DNA of 64,000 nt from a bacterium (GTDB taxonomy: Bacteria; Bacteroidota; Ignavibacteria; Kapaibacteriales; UBA7675). Each line of letters begins with the position of its first letter. Positions within the stretch are counted from its first letter, which is position 1. The stretch spans positions 1 to 64,000 of the forward strand of contig JAUIKM010000001.1 in the NCBI GenBank assembly GCA_030430495.1, read 5' to 3'. Of this stretch, positions 41,652 through 50,984 are shown one piece after another. A program made the translations under genes and the position numbers. Below the pieces are notes generated by a model, which was given only the letters and a program-made list of their open reading frames with translations, had not been told where the DNA came from and ran no database searches.

Positions 41652-43706
41652 ATGACGAAGAATGACTGGATAGAAGTAGCCCGTCTGGCACTGACGTCGC
41701 GTCACATCGATCTGATTGAAGAAGAAGAACTGCGACCCGCCGGTAAAATCACATACCAGTTTTCAGCGCGCGGCCATGAGCTGCCGCAAATTCTGCTGGG
41801 AAGGATGCTGGATCACAAACACGACGGCGCTTCGGTGTACTATCGTTCGCGTCCATTTGTCCTTGCAGCCGGCATGACGATCCGGGAGGCGCTTGCCGGT
41901 CCGCTGGGCAGTCGTTCCAGCCGCAACGGCGGCCGCGACATCGGCGTCGTGCACAACCTGACGCCGCGCCGCGGCGTGACGATTATGCCGGCCAGCGGCG
42001 ATGTCGGTGCGCAATTTACGCCTGCCGTGGGCTGGGCCCAGGCGGTCGACTATCGCTCCAATGTCATGAAAGAAGAAGAGTGGCAGGGCGCGCTTGGCGT
42101 GGCGCTGGCCGGGGATGCCGCCACGGCGACCAACGGTTTTTGGGCGGCCCTCAACATCGCAACCACGCTTAATCTGCCGTATATCTTTTTCATTGAGGAC
42201 AACGGCTACGGCATTTCCGTCGGCAGTCATCTGCAGACGCCGGGTGGTAACATTGCCGCCAATCTCCACAGCTTTAACAATCTGAACATTATCGACATCG
42301 ACGGCACGGATCCCAAAGACGCCGCGTACGGCGTCGAGCGCGCCGTGGAACACGCCCGTGCTCGCAAATCGCCGGTGCTGCTGCGCGCCCGCGTGCCGCG
42401 TATCTGCGGCCACTCTTTTGACGACAACCAGTCGTACAAATCCGAAGAACAAATGAAGGACGAGAATGCGCGCGACCCGCTGAGCAAACTCGAATCCTAC
42501 CTGGCGCGCCGTCGTTTCCTCAGCAAATCGCGCTGGCAAGAGCTGGAAGCGGAAGTCAAAGCCGAGGTAAAGCAGGTGGCCGAAGAGTGCCTTGCCGAGG
42601 GCTCGCCGGATCCGTCCAGCGCGCGCCTCTACATGTTCTGCGATGGCAAAATCGCCCAAAAAGTCGGCGGAATGCTGGCTGAGAATGTCAATCCGCCCAA
42701 AAGCAGCAACATTGAAAAAGTCGAAGACAAACGACGCGTCAACATGGTGGACGCAATTCGAATGACGCTGGAAGGCGAACTCGAGAAAAATCAGCGCGTT
42801 CTGGTGTTTGGCGAGGACGTCGGTCCCAAAGGCGGCGTCCACGGCGCCACGATCGACCTCAGTAACAAGTTTGGTCAGGAGCGCGTGTTCGACACCTCTC
42901 TGTCCGAAGAGGGCATTATCGGTCGTTCCGTCGGCATGGCAATGGCCGGGCTCGTCCCGGTACCCGAGATCCAATTCCGCAAATACGCGGATCCGGCGAC
43001 GGAACAGATCAATGACTGCGGGACAATCCGCTGGCGTTCAAATAACGATTTTGCCGCACCCATGGTCGTGCGCATCCCGGTCGGCACCGGTAAACGCACC
43101 GGCGATCCATGGCACAGCGTCAGCGGTGAAGCGATTTTTGCGCACACGCCCGGCTGGCGCATTGCAATGCCCTCGAATGCACGCGACGCGGCCGGTCTGC
43201 TGCGTTCCGCCCTGCGCGGCAATGATCCGACGCTGTTCCTGGAACATCGCGCATTGCTCGACACGTCGCCCGGACGCACGCCGTGGCCCGGAGACGATTT
43301 TACCGTGCCCTTCGGAAAAGCCAATGTCGTTCGCGGCGGCTCCGCAGCTACTATCGTCTCCTGGGGTGAGATGGTGTCGCGTTGTGAAAAAGTCGTCGAC
43401 AAGCTCGGCGTCGATGTTGAAATCCTGGATCTGCGCACATTGATTCCCTGGGATCGCGAAGCGGTCCTGGCTTCCGTGCGCAAAACGAACCGCTGCATGG
43501 TTGTCCACGAGGACGGCTGGACCTGCGGATTCGGCGCGGAGGTGGCGGCAACCGTCGCGCAGGATACTTTCGGCGAGTTGGACGCTCCGGTGGAGCGCGT
43601 CGCCACGCCCGACATTCCGATTCCATACAATCCGGAATTAATGGAAGTTGTGGTGCCCGGCGTAGCTGAAATCAGCGCACGCTTGCAGGCACTGCTGGAT
43701 TTCTGA
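41652..43706 (+). CDS. Branched-chain 2-oxoacid dehydrogenase E1, alpha-beta fusion
   Basis: 684 residues from ATG 41652 (AAAGG eight bases upstream). The first half is an E1-alpha thiamine-diphosphate domain with GDAATATNGFWAALN and IEDNGYGISV. The second (from about 355) is E1-beta with VLVFGEDVGPKGGVHGAT, SEEGIIGRSVGMAMAG and the C-terminal transketolase domain (LRTLIPWDREAVLASV, VVHEDG). It decarboxylates branched-chain 2-oxoacids and passes the acyl group to E2 lipoate. E2 and E3 genes are not adjacent. Single-chain E1 occurs in several Bacteroidota-related lineages. Divergent from the flagellar block. Confidence 0.93.
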   Translation: MTKNDWIEVARLALTSRHIDLIEEEELRPAGKITYQFSARGHELPQILLGRMLDHKHDGASVYYRSRPFVLAAGMTIREALAGPLGSRSSRNGGRDIGVVHNLTPRRGVTIMPASGDVGAQFTPAVGWAQAVDYRSNVMKEEEWQGALGVALAGDAATATNGFWAALNIATTLNLPYIFFIEDNGYGISVGSHLQTPGGNIAANLHSFNNLNIIDIDGTDPKDAAYGVERAVEHARARKSPVLLRARVPRICGHSFDDNQSYKSEEQMKDENARDPLSKLESYLARRRFLSKSRWQELEAEVKAEVKQVAEECLAEGSPDPSSARLYMFCDGKIAQKVGGMLAENVNPPKSSNIEKVEDKRRVNMVDAIRMTLEGELEKNQRVLVFGEDVGPKGGVHGATIDLSNKFGQERVFDTSLSEEGIIGRSVGMAMAGLVPVPEIQFRKYADPATEQINDCGTIRWRSNNDFAAPMVVRIPVGTGKRTGDPWHSVSGEAIFAHTPGWRIAMPSNARDAAGLLRSALRGNDPTLFLEHRALLDTSPGRTPWPGDDFTVPFGKANVVRGGSAATIVSWGEMVSRCEKVVDKLGVDVEILDLRTLIPWDREAVLASVRKTNRCMVVHEDGWTCGFGAEVAATVAQDTFGELDAPVERVATPDIPIPYNPELMEVVVPGVAEISARLQALLDF

Positions 43707-43814
43707 TGCGGAAACGCCGCGCTTCTCACGGTCTGGCAGCTTAAACAAGCGGTCCCGAATTTGGCCATTGCCGTGTCCGGGCCGCCAGTCATGCGATAAT
43801 TTTGCGTATGGGCC

Positions 43815-44732
43815 GTGACAGCATCAGAAACCCGGATTACATCTCTTGCCGGACCATTTTGTTCGTCATCGAGTGAGCAGTCACCCGGTGACAAGCCAGT
43901 TCCGCGTTGTTTAACAAACAGCCGCGAGTTCAGTAGTGCTATCGATAAACCAAAAGCCGGACCCAAGGTGAAAAGTCCCAATCGCATTCATACCCCCAAG
44001 CCGTTGCGCCTGCTGCTGTTTTACAAGTTTGTGTCTCTGCCCAACTTTGAACTCTATGCCGAGAAACACCTGGCCTTCTGCCGGGCGCTCGGTATTCGCG
44101 GCCGAATTCTCGTCGCCGCCGAAGGCATCAACGGAACTCTGACCGGCACGCCCGATCAGTGCGATGCGTATATGAACGCGCTGCAAATGGACGAGCGCTT
44201 TGCGGATGTCATGTTTAAAGTCGATGAAGTGCATGAACACCAGTTTCCGCGTATCAGCGTCAAACCCGTCAAATCGCTGATCAACTTCGGCGAAGCCGAC
44301 GGTCTGGATCCGAATGACGTCACCGGCGAACACCTCGAACCGATGCGTTTCTTTGAAGAACTGCGCGATGAAGAAGTGATTGTTCTCGACGGCCGCACCG
44401 ACTACGAGTGGGACGAAGGGCATTTCAAGAACGCCATCCGACCGGACGTCAAGACTTTCCGCGAGTTCCCAAAATGGATTCGTAAACACTTCAAGGATTA
44501 CAAAAACAAGCGGGTGTTGACATATTGCACCGGCGGCATCCGCTGTGAAAAGCTGACGGGTTACCTCATCAATGAAGGTTTTGAAAACGTCGCCCAATTG
44601 CGCGGTGGAATCGTCGCTTATCTGAAAGATGAGCACACCGACAAGGACCTCTTTGAAGGTAAAATGTACGTCTTTGACGATCGCATCAGCATCGACAAGA
44701 AGGAAGCCGCCGAGGGCGAAATCCGCGAATAA
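43815..44732 (+). CDS. trhO: tRNA uridine(34) hydroxylase, rhodanese family
   Basis: TrhO (YceA) makes 5-hydroxyuridine at the wobble base of some tRNAs using oxygen. It has the N-terminal acylphosphatase-like domain (YKFVSLPNF, VAAEGINGTLTG) and the rhodanese domain with VLDGRTDYEWDEGHF and the active-site loop CTGGIRCEK (Cys238 in this numbering). The given start is a GTG without a clear ribosome site. GTG 43968, just before the conserved part, is a likely alternative. It ends shortly after the rhodanese domain and so lacks the Cys-rich tail of the E. coli protein. Confidence 0.92.
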   Translation: MTASETRITSLAGPFCSSSSEQSPGDKPVPRCLTNSREFSSAIDKPKAGPKVKSPNRIHTPKPLRLLLFYKFVSLPNFELYAEKHLAFCRALGIRGRILVAAEGINGTLTGTPDQCDAYMNALQMDERFADVMFKVDEVHEHQFPRISVKPVKSLINFGEADGLDPNDVTGEHLEPMRFFEELRDEEVIVLDGRTDYEWDEGHFKNAIRPDVKTFREFPKWIRKHFKDYKNKRVLTYCTGGIRCEKLTGYLINEGFENVAQLRGGIVAYLKDEHTDKDLFEGKMYVFDDRISIDKKEAAEGEIRE

Positions 44733-44912
44733 TCTGGTCAAGCGCCAGTCTTCAGTACTTCACATCCTACCCTTAGACTGCGGCGGCCATCACGGCCGTT
44801 GATCACCCGCCGCGCGGGCGGTTCCGTTCATTCCGCTACTCCTGACCAATGTGTCAAAAAACGGGTGGAGGCGCGCTCTCACACCCGTCTACCGGTCGGG
44901 GCAACCAGTGAT

Positions 44913-45284
44913 TTACGCGGCCTTTTTCGTGGCGAGATTACTGCGCAGCGTTTTGCAGGAACTGCCGAGAATGCGCAGCAGGGCGTCACAGTCTTCCAGC
45001 ATCGCGTCGCAGGTGTCTTCATCCAGCATGCCGGCGGCGCGCAGGACGCGCAGCCAGTAATCGCTTACGCGCGCCTTTTGATAGGCGGCTTGCATGCAGG
45101 CCAGGAATTCGGTTTTGGAGGGGCTGCCTTCGGCGTTGCGCACGTACATACCCACGCCGGTGCCGGCGTTGAACAATTCGCGGACAATGTCGGGGTTCGG
45201 ACTGTCCGCGCTCAATTCGCGGCAGGCTTCCATCGTGCGGATGGCAAAATCAAGGCTTTTTTCTTTGGCAGGTTGGTCGTGCAT
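44913..45284 (-). CDS. Four helix bundle protein (S23/IVP family)
   Basis: 123 residues of the TIGR02436-type family first found inside 23S rRNA intervening sequences: KSLDFAIRTMEACREL, GTGVGMYVRNAEGSPSKTEFLACMQAAYQKA and a C-terminal helix CDALLRILGSSCKTLRS. The family forms pentamers of four-helix bundles; its role is unclear. Here it stands free of any rRNA gene, in line with bioY but 120 bp after it. Confidence 0.88.
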   Translation of the reverse strand: MHDQPAKEKSLDFAIRTMEACRELSADSPNPDIVRELFNAGTGVGMYVRNAEGSPSKTEFLACMQAAYQKARVSDYWLRVLRAAGMLDEDTCDAMLEDCDALLRILGSSCKTLRSNLATKKAA

Positions 45285-45406
45285 GGTCGCATCCCTTTGC
45301 GGTTAAACAAAAAGTTCATGCGGCCAATTTTGGGTAATTGCCCCGAGCAAACAAGCGTGAAAAGTTAAGCGGTATCAGAAAGCCGCCAAGCGGTATCGAA
45401 ATCTGT

Positions 45407-46012
45407 TTAAGCGGTCGTTTTTTCGGAGTTGCGATCCATAAAACTCTGCGTTCCGGCAACGAGTCCCGCGGCGGCCAGGATTTTGATGCCCGCACCCGGA
45501 AGGTAGGGATAGAGAGCTGCGTTGAGAATAACGTCCGGGCTGATGCTGTCGCCCGCAATGGCGGAAATACTGAACAACCAGCCGATTCCCATGGCGAAAA
45601 TCAGGGCGGTGCCGCCGCTCATCGCCAGGATGGTGGTAAGCAGAGATTTGCGTTCGCTGCGTTGCAGTACAACACCGACAAAGAGGGCGGCAAGGACAAA
45701 ACCGGCCAGATATCCGCCTGTCGGACCAACGAGATGCTGTGCTCCAGCCGCGCCGCCTGCAAAGACGGGAAGTCCAAGCGCGCCTTCCGCCAGGTAGGCC
45801 AGCACGGCCGCCGTACCCTGACGCAGCCCCAGCAGAGCCGCCACGAGCAGCACGCCGAACGTTTGACCGGTGATAGGAACAGGGCTGAACGGCACGTCGA
45901 TTGAAATCTGTGCGCACAGAGCGATCAGGAGGGAGCCTGCAATTATACTCGCGAAGGTGAGTGTTCTACCCGCGGGAATGCCAAATGCGGCGCTTGTGCT
46001 TTTGCTCGTCAT
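45407..46012 (-). CDS. bioY: Biotin transporter BioY (ECF S component)
   Basis: 201 residues from ATG 46012 (GAGGGA about nine bases upstream). Six hydrophobic segments and the BioY hallmarks are visible: IDVPFSPVPITGQTFGVLLVAALLG (as SPVPITGQTFGVLL), LAYLAEGALGLPVFAGG and PTGGYLAGF. It binds biotin in the inner membrane and imports it with an energy-coupling module that is not encoded here. No biotin synthesis genes are adjacent. Confidence 0.95.
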   Translation of the reverse strand: MTSKSTSAAFGIPAGRTLTFASIIAGSLLIALCAQISIDVPFSPVPITGQTFGVLLVAALLGLRQGTAAVLAYLAEGALGLPVFAGGAAGAQHLVGPTGGYLAGFVLAALFVGVVLQRSERKSLLTTILAMSGGTALIFAMGIGWLFSISAIAGDSISPDVILNAALYPYLPGAGIKILAAAGLVAGTQSFMDRNSEKTTA

Positions 46013-46066
46013 GTTCGTCCGTCCCTCTGATTTCGACAGGTTCCAATAGTTGATGCCTGCAAAAAT

Positions 46067-46111
46067 ACCATTCCTGCGCACAAATCACGTAAACTCGTGC
46101 GCAGGAATGGT
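46067..46111 (-). terminator. Hairpin terminator between DUF1573 gene and bioY
   Basis: Perfect 15-bp stem ACCATTCCTGCGCAC / GTGCGCAGGAATGGT with a 15-base loop. On the minus strand it is followed by ATTTTT, fitting termination after the DUF1573 gene. It lies directly upstream of bioY, so it could alternatively be an attenuator. Confidence 0.7.
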
Positions 46112-46135
46112 AAAAATTTTGGTTCGGAAGTGAAA

Positions 46136-46807
46136 TCAGAGTGCGTGGCCGAAGCCGCGAATCTCCACAAAAGGCTGCTCGGGGTGGCTTGTCTTGACCG
46201 AAAGATTCAGGCGCAACGGCCCCTCTTTTTCCGGCAGAATCGTAGCGTTGATCAATACGCGCTCGCCGGGTTCCAACACCAGCGGCGTTTCCAGATCAAG
46301 TTCCACCGGCGAATTGGGAATGGCGTCCACGATGATAATTGGCTCATCGGTCGTGTTGGTCAGTTCCACCGTGGACGTGGATTTCTGACCGACCGCGAGC
46401 TCGGGAAAGCGAAAGTACGCGGGCGATACCGCCACCGGTACTATGATGTTGGCCGCTACTTTCAGGTAGGAAACGGGCAGTGTCGGGTTGTTTGTCGAGA
46501 TCGAAATGCTTTTTTCGACTTTGCCCATTTTGCCGTGGATGTCGAGCCTGACCGTCATGTAGGTCGTCTCATTCGGCTCCAGTGTATCCTTGTCAAGCGG
46601 GGCGACCGTGCAGGAACAACTGGTGCGCACGTTGCGCACGATCAGGGTTTCGTCTCCGACATTCTTGAGCGGAATGCGCGCTTCGAGCGGATCGTCGCTT
46701 TTGTGCACATCACCCCAGTTGTAGCTGTCATTGATTTCGAGTTTGGGCTGCGCCCATGCGCATGCGCTCGCGGCCAGGAAGAGGCACAGGGTCAGTCGGA
46801 TTAACAC
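46136..46807 (-). CDS. DUF1573 secreted protein
   Basis: 223 residues with a signal peptide (1-19, ending AWA-Q). The family motif is visible: YNWGDV, then VRNVRTSCSCTVAPLDKDTLEPNE (as TSCSCTVAP). A second Ig-like module (FRFPELAVGQKSTSTVELTN) follows, giving an ASPM/SPD-2/Hydin-like fold. DUF1573 proteins are envelope proteins of unknown function, common in Bacteroidota and Planctomycetes. The SCSC cysteines are conserved. Confidence 0.88.
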   Translation of the reverse strand: MLIRLTLCLFLAASACAWAQPKLEINDSYNWGDVHKSDDPLEARIPLKNVGDETLIVRNVRTSCSCTVAPLDKDTLEPNETTYMTVRLDIHGKMGKVEKSISISTNNPTLPVSYLKVAANIIVPVAVSPAYFRFPELAVGQKSTSTVELTNTTDEPIIIVDAIPNSPVELDLETPLVLEPGERVLINATILPEKEGPLRLNLSVKTSHPEQPFVEIRGFGHAL

Positions 46808-46865
46808 AGTGATGCTCCGGAATTGCTCAAATGTTTAAAAGTCGATCGGAACTGCCGTCAATGCG

Positions 46866-47693
46866 TCATCGACGCATGTTGTCCAGATTACATTTGACCT
46901 GGCAGAAAATCTCGTCCATCTGATTGTGCAGGGGCCGCAGCGAATGAATGTCGCCGGGATCGTTCAGTTCGTTGATACTGACCAGATAGGCCTCAATATC
47001 GCTGACGAGATCGCCGATGGCCTGTCCCTGTGGATCGCTGATGGAATTCAGCTCGCTTTTGAGCGTGCGCGTTTGCACGAGCAACTCACGTGAAATCTGC
47101 TGCTGGTGGTCGAGGTCAAAGCCGCAGGTCACCAGCGCCTGGTGGTCAAGTTGCGGCGAGCCGTTCAACATCAACAGGAAGGACGAGCGCTCAAGATAGG
47201 AGCGCACGCGGTCCTCAAGATTCATGTCGGTGTCATCAACGCTGATCGGCGAGCTATGACGGTCGAGCGAATAACCATAACTGGAATAGCCGGTCATTTG
47301 ACCATCAGGTTCGGCTGTGCCGGAAAAACGACCGATGAAAAAGCCGACCAGCAGAAGGGCCGCCGCGGCAGTCATTTTGGCAACGTTGGATGGGGAAAGG
47401 AAGATGCGCACGCGGGCTGCGAGGCTGATGGGCAGAATCTGCGCCCGGCCGTAGGAGGCAGTCGTTTTGCCGCGGCGCATGACGTTTTCCGTCAAATCTG
47501 TGAAATACTGGTCGTTGGGGGCGGCCATTTCGCGCTGGTTCATAATGTCCAACGTTGCGCGCATCTGTGCGAAATCGTGCGCCAGGTGCGGGTGTTTGTC
47601 CAGATGCGCATCAAACAGCGCCTCTTCGGCAGGCGAAAGACGACCGTACAAAGCGTCTTCCAGTAAGTGTTCAATCGGGGTCCAGTTGTTCAT
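46866..47693 (-). CDS. Probable anti-sigma factor (membrane)
   Basis: 275 residues. The N-terminal 60 residues resemble an anti-sigma zinc-finger domain region without the His-Cys zinc motif (LEDALYGRLSPAEEALFDAHLDKHPHL). One membrane helix lies at about 108-122 (MTAAAALLLVGFFIGRF), and a large periplasmic helical part with two Cys follows. It overlaps the ECF sigma gene by four bases, the usual coupling for sigma/anti-sigma pairs. The periplasmic part presumably senses an envelope signal. Confidence 0.8.
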   Translation of the reverse strand: MNNWTPIEHLLEDALYGRLSPAEEALFDAHLDKHPHLAHDFAQMRATLDIMNQREMAAPNDQYFTDLTENVMRRGKTTASYGRAQILPISLAARVRIFLSPSNVAKMTAAAALLLVGFFIGRFSGTAEPDGQMTGYSSYGYSLDRHSSPISVDDTDMNLEDRVRSYLERSSFLLMLNGSPQLDHQALVTCGFDLDHQQQISRELLVQTRTLKSELNSISDPQGQAIGDLVSDIEAYLVSINELNDPGDIHSLRPLHNQMDEIFCQVKCNLDNMRR

Positions 47694-48286
47694 GCCGATT
47701 CCTCCAGACCTAGTTCGTTGCGGTAGTGCGCCAGCGCTTCCCGCAATCGTTGAATGGCGCGAAACAGCAAGCTCTTGACGGTTCCCTCGGATATCGAGAG
47801 ATGCTCGGCTATTTCTTTGAGCGCCAGATGTTTGTAATGCCGCAGGACAAAAACCACGCGCTGCTGCGGCGACAGCGTGTCAAGAGCCGACTCTATCTGT
47901 ACCTTCATTTCCGCCGCCGCCGTCAGGTCCTCGGGGTCGCCTTCGGGGCGCCGCGAGTTGAGATAGCGGGCGTGATCGAACTCGGTCTCGATTCTCTCTC
48001 CGTGTTTCAACGCCATATGCGCCTTGCGGCGCGATCGATCGATGAAGGCGTTGACGGTAATCCGGTAGAGCCAGGTGCCGGCCTTGGCTTCGCCGCGAAA
48101 TTTGTCGTAGGACAGAAAAGCTTTCAGAAAGACGTCCTGCGCAATGTCGTCGGCGTCGGCGTGGTCGCCGCTCAGGTCCAGCGCCAGCATGAAGACCATG
48201 CGTCTGTTCTCTTCCACAAACCGGCGGAAGTCGGATTCGACGTCTCGTGAGTTGGCTTTCACGCTTGTTGCGGATTCCTCGCTCAT
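47690..48286 (-). CDS. ECF-type RNA polymerase sigma factor
   Basis: 198 residues. Region 2 (MLALDLSGDHADADDIAQDVFLKAFLSYDKF, core DADDIAQDVFLKAF; GTWLYRITVNAFIDRSRR) and region 4 (ALDTLSPQQRVVFVLRHYKHLALKEIAEHL, core LSPQQRVVFVLRHY; ISEGTVKSLLFRAIQRLRE) are both complete. It redirects RNA polymerase to an envelope-stress-type regulon. It is co-translated with the downstream anti-sigma factor. Confidence 0.95.
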   Translation of the reverse strand: MSEESATSVKANSRDVESDFRRFVEENRRMVFMLALDLSGDHADADDIAQDVFLKAFLSYDKFRGEAKAGTWLYRITVNAFIDRSRRKAHMALKHGERIETEFDHARYLNSRRPEGDPEDLTAAAEMKVQIESALDTLSPQQRVVFVLRHYKHLALKEIAEHLSISEGTVKSLLFRAIQRLREALAHYRNELGLEESA

Positions 48287-48379
48287 ACCGTTTATCTCGA
48301 TCGGCGCGTATGACGCTGGCAGCGTCGCAAAGGTTTACGGAAAGCGTCAGCTCGTTTTGTACTTCGGCAACATATCATA

Positions 48380-48408
48380 TTGCGCCTCGTGAGTGAATTT
48401 TGTATAAT
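48380..48408 (+). promoter_or_regulatory. Sigma-70-type promoter before the small peptide gene
   Basis: TTGCGC (48380-48385), 17-bp spacer, TATAAT (48403-48408) with an extended TG. It is 100 bp upstream of the ATG at 48511. Confidence 0.6.
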
Positions 48409-48510
48409 CCGAATTGACGCTCTCCGATATTCGGGGCGGATTGTATAACAACTGTCTGTTCAATGTCACGCACCGTGTCGCGGTAAACGGCACGGCCAAG
48501 GGAGGCCCGG

Positions 48511-48636
48511 ATGGGTAGAAAAAAACGACGTCAGAAAATCTCGGAGAAAGACCACAAACGCGGCGTGCGCGTTGCCGTCGGCTTTTTTGTGGGCTTCGCG
48601 ATTTTTCTCGCCATCGTCTTCAGTGTGATGTTCTGA
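48511..48636 (+). CDS. 41-residue single-pass membrane peptide
   Basis: MGRKKRRQKISEKDHKRGVR is followed by a membrane helix (VAVGFFVGFAIFLAIVFSVMF, seen at residues 21-41), then TGA. GGGAGG lies five bases upstream of the ATG, and a TATAAT-type promoter lies further upstream. The strongly basic N-terminus with a C-terminal helix gives an N-in orientation. No family is recognised. It lies between a divergent sigma gene and a convergent TPR gene. Confidence 0.65.
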   Translation: MGRKKRRQKISEKDHKRGVRVAVGFFVGFAIFLAIVFSVMF

Positions 48637-48665
48637 GGAACCCGCCGCCATGACTCGGCCGATTG

Positions 48666-49670
48666 TTATTCGTCTCCACGGGACAAGCGCAACAGCCGTT
48701 CCAGGCGTTCTGATTCATTGGCCTGCAACCACTGGTCCGCCGACAGAACCTCATGGGCTCGTTTGAAATACGGACGTGATTCTTCCGCCCGGTCGAGCGC
48801 CAGCAGGCACTCGGCGATTTCTTCATGCACATAGCCGTCGTTGTCGCGACCGGCGGCTTTGTATTCCGAAAGCAATATCTCCTGCTGTTCGAGCGATTCC
48901 TGCGCCCGTCCCTGTAGTCGCCATGCCTTGGCGATGCTCCAGCGTGCAATGTCGCGCCCGCGCTGCAGTGAATGCTCTTCGTACCAGTCACGCGTCTTGA
49001 CAAACCACTCTTCCGCCGTCACATAGTCCTTTTGCTCAAAATAGTACCAGCCGATGTTGTTGTACAGCGCGCCCAGCCAGCCGCGCGCTCTTTTGTCTGC
49101 GCTGGCCTCAGCCGCCTCCACCGCTTTGCGATTCCAGTCGTTGGCCAGCTCGTCCTTGCAGGCGATGCAGAGCATATGGGCCGCATCCACGGCGTGGAAA
49201 TCTTCACCTGCCTCGCGCGCCAGGTTCCACGCTTCTTCAAACAGCGGAACAGCCCTTGTTTGTTCATTCGATGAATTGTGCGTGCGTCCGCGCTCCAGCA
49301 GGTAGCGGATGCGCGCCGTCTTTGTGGCGTCCGTCAGGCGCGAGTTCACGTCGTCAAGCGTGACGTGCGCCTCGTCAAATTTGCGCTGCAATCCCTGGCA
49401 GCGCGCAATCTGGGTCTGCAACTGCAGCGCCAGGTCCGGATCGCCAAGTGCTTCAACTTCGGGCTGGATCTCGCGGAATTTCTGTTCCGTGGCCGCCGGA
49501 TCGCGGTAATTCCAGAGCTTGTCGAATTCCGCCGGGGATGTTTGTTCTTGTGTCTGTGACATAAGCAGTGCGCCGAAAATTTGGGGTTGAACAATTGATG
49601 ATGTTGTTACAAGCAGAAAAACCAGAACCATTGTCGCTGTGCAATTGTTGCGTGCCGGAGACTTTTTCAT
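48666..49670 (-). CDS. Secreted TPR-repeat protein
   Basis: 334 residues with a signal-type segment (about 12-30) and five to six TPR-like repeats (RAVPLFEEAWNLAREAGEDF, GALYNNIGWYYFEQKDYVTAEEWF, ARWSIAKAWRLQGRAQESLE, EEIAECLLALDRAEESRPYF). These form a protein-binding solenoid in the periplasm. No catalytic domain. Partner unknown. Confidence 0.82.
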   Translation of the reverse strand: MKKSPARNNCTATMVLVFLLVTTSSIVQPQIFGALLMSQTQEQTSPAEFDKLWNYRDPAATEQKFREIQPEVEALGDPDLALQLQTQIARCQGLQRKFDEAHVTLDDVNSRLTDATKTARIRYLLERGRTHNSSNEQTRAVPLFEEAWNLAREAGEDFHAVDAAHMLCIACKDELANDWNRKAVEAAEASADKRARGWLGALYNNIGWYYFEQKDYVTAEEWFVKTRDWYEEHSLQRGRDIARWSIAKAWRLQGRAQESLEQQEILLSEYKAAGRDNDGYVHEEIAECLLALDRAEESRPYFKRAHEVLSADQWLQANESERLERLLRLSRGDE

Positions 49671-49763
49671 GGAGCTGTAAATTGGTTGGAAAAACCCTGT
49701 GCCGAACCGGCCGCGCGAGCTGTGATTGTTTCACGTCTACAATTTAAGGATAAAGGGCAACGC

Positions 49764-50984
49764 ATGAAATCCCGCAAACTGTTCTTTGAGGGCGCCGGCG
49801 GCGCTCAACTGGCTGCGCGGCTGGATTCTCCGGTTGACGGCAAGCCGATGGCCTACGCCTTGTTTGCCCATTGTTTTACCTGCAACAAGAACCTGCGCGC
49901 CGTCGGCAATATCAGCCGCGCCCTGACGCAGGAAGGCGTCGCAGTGCTGCGTTTTGATTTTACCGGCCTGGGGGAGAGTGAAGGCGATTTTGCCGACACC
50001 AACTTCTCGTCCAACGTCGAAGATTTGCTGGCCGCCGCGGAATTCATGGGGCGCGAACTGCAGGCGCCGCAATTGCTCGTGGGCCATTCGCTCGGCGGTG
50101 CGGCGGTCCTGCAGGCGGCGTCGCGCATTGAATCGGTCAAGGCGGTGGCCACGATCGGCGCGCCCTGTAATCCCGTGCATGTTAAACACATTCTGGAATC
50201 GTCGATCGATGAAATTGAAGCTGAAGGCGTGGCGCGCGTCAGCATCGCCGGGCGGCCATTTACGATTAAAAAACAGTTTCTGGACGATCTTTCCGACGTG
50301 GCGATGAAAGAAGCCATCCGCGCCACTCGCGCTTCAATCAACGTGTTGCACGCTCCGCTCGACGATACGGTCGGCGTGGATCAGGCCGGCGAGATTTTCA
50401 TGGCCGCCCGCCATCCCAAGAGTTTTGTGTCGCTCGACAAGGCGGATCACTTGTTAAGCCGCGAAGAAGACTCGCTCTATGCCGGGCGCGTCATCGCCGC
50501 ACTGGCGTCGCGTTATATCGATCTTCCTCTGGCCAAAGACAAGGTGCAGCCAAAGGATAAAACTGTCACCGCGCGGACGGGCGCGGGGGGATTCCTGACG
50601 GAAATCCGCGCCAACGGCCATTCGTTGACGGCGGACGAGCCGGCTTCGGTCGGCGGAACGGATCTGGGGCCGACGCCCTATGAATTGCTGGCGTCGTCGC
50701 TGGCGGCCTGTACTTCGATGACGCTACGCATGTACGCCGACCACAAAAAGTTGTCTTTGCGCGCCGCCGAGGTAGAAGTGATTCACTCCAAGGAACACGC
50801 CGACGATTGTGAAAAAGACGTCTCGGCCGGCAACGCCAAAATAGACGTGTTTAAACGCACGGTTAAACTGGAGGGCGATCTCGATGAAAAACAGCGTCAA
50901 CGGATGCTGGAAATCGCGGACAGATGTCCCGTCCACAAAACACTGCACTCGGCCGTGCGCGTGCAGACTGAGCTGAAAGATTGA
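49764..50984 (+). CDS. Bifunctional alpha/beta hydrolase-OsmC family protein
   Basis: 406 residues from ATG 49764 (AAGGATAAAGGG upstream). The N-terminal 250 residues are an alpha/beta hydrolase with FAHCFTCNKN, the nucleophile elbow GHSLGG and a late DHLL His region. The C-terminal 140 residues are OsmC-like (GPTPYELLASSLAACTSMTLRMYA and ADRCPVHKTLHSAV), with the two peroxidatic-type Cys. OsmC proteins reduce organic hydroperoxides, and this two-domain arrangement is a known family. A terminator follows. Confidence 0.95.
   Translation: MKSRKLFFEGAGGAQLAARLDSPVDGKPMAYALFAHCFTCNKNLRAVGNISRALTQEGVAVLRFDFTGLGESEGDFADTNFSSNVEDLLAAAEFMGRELQAPQLLVGHSLGGAAVLQAASRIESVKAVATIGAPCNPVHVKHILESSIDEIEAEGVARVSIAGRPFTIKKQFLDDLSDVAMKEAIRATRASINVLHAPLDDTVGVDQAGEIFMAARHPKSFVSLDKADHLLSREEDSLYAGRVIAALASRYIDLPLAKDKVQPKDKTVTARTGAGGFLTEIRANGHSLTADEPASVGGTDLGPTPYELLASSLAACTSMTLRMYADHKKLSLRAAEVEVIHSKEHADDCEKDVSAGNAKIDVFKRTVKLEGDLDEKQRQRMLEIADRCPVHKTLHSAVRVQTELKD

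Noticed and set aside
44913-45284. Four-helix-bundle gene as a sign of an rRNA intervening sequence
   Set aside because: No 23S rRNA sequence surrounds it; the family is also common as a stand-alone gene.
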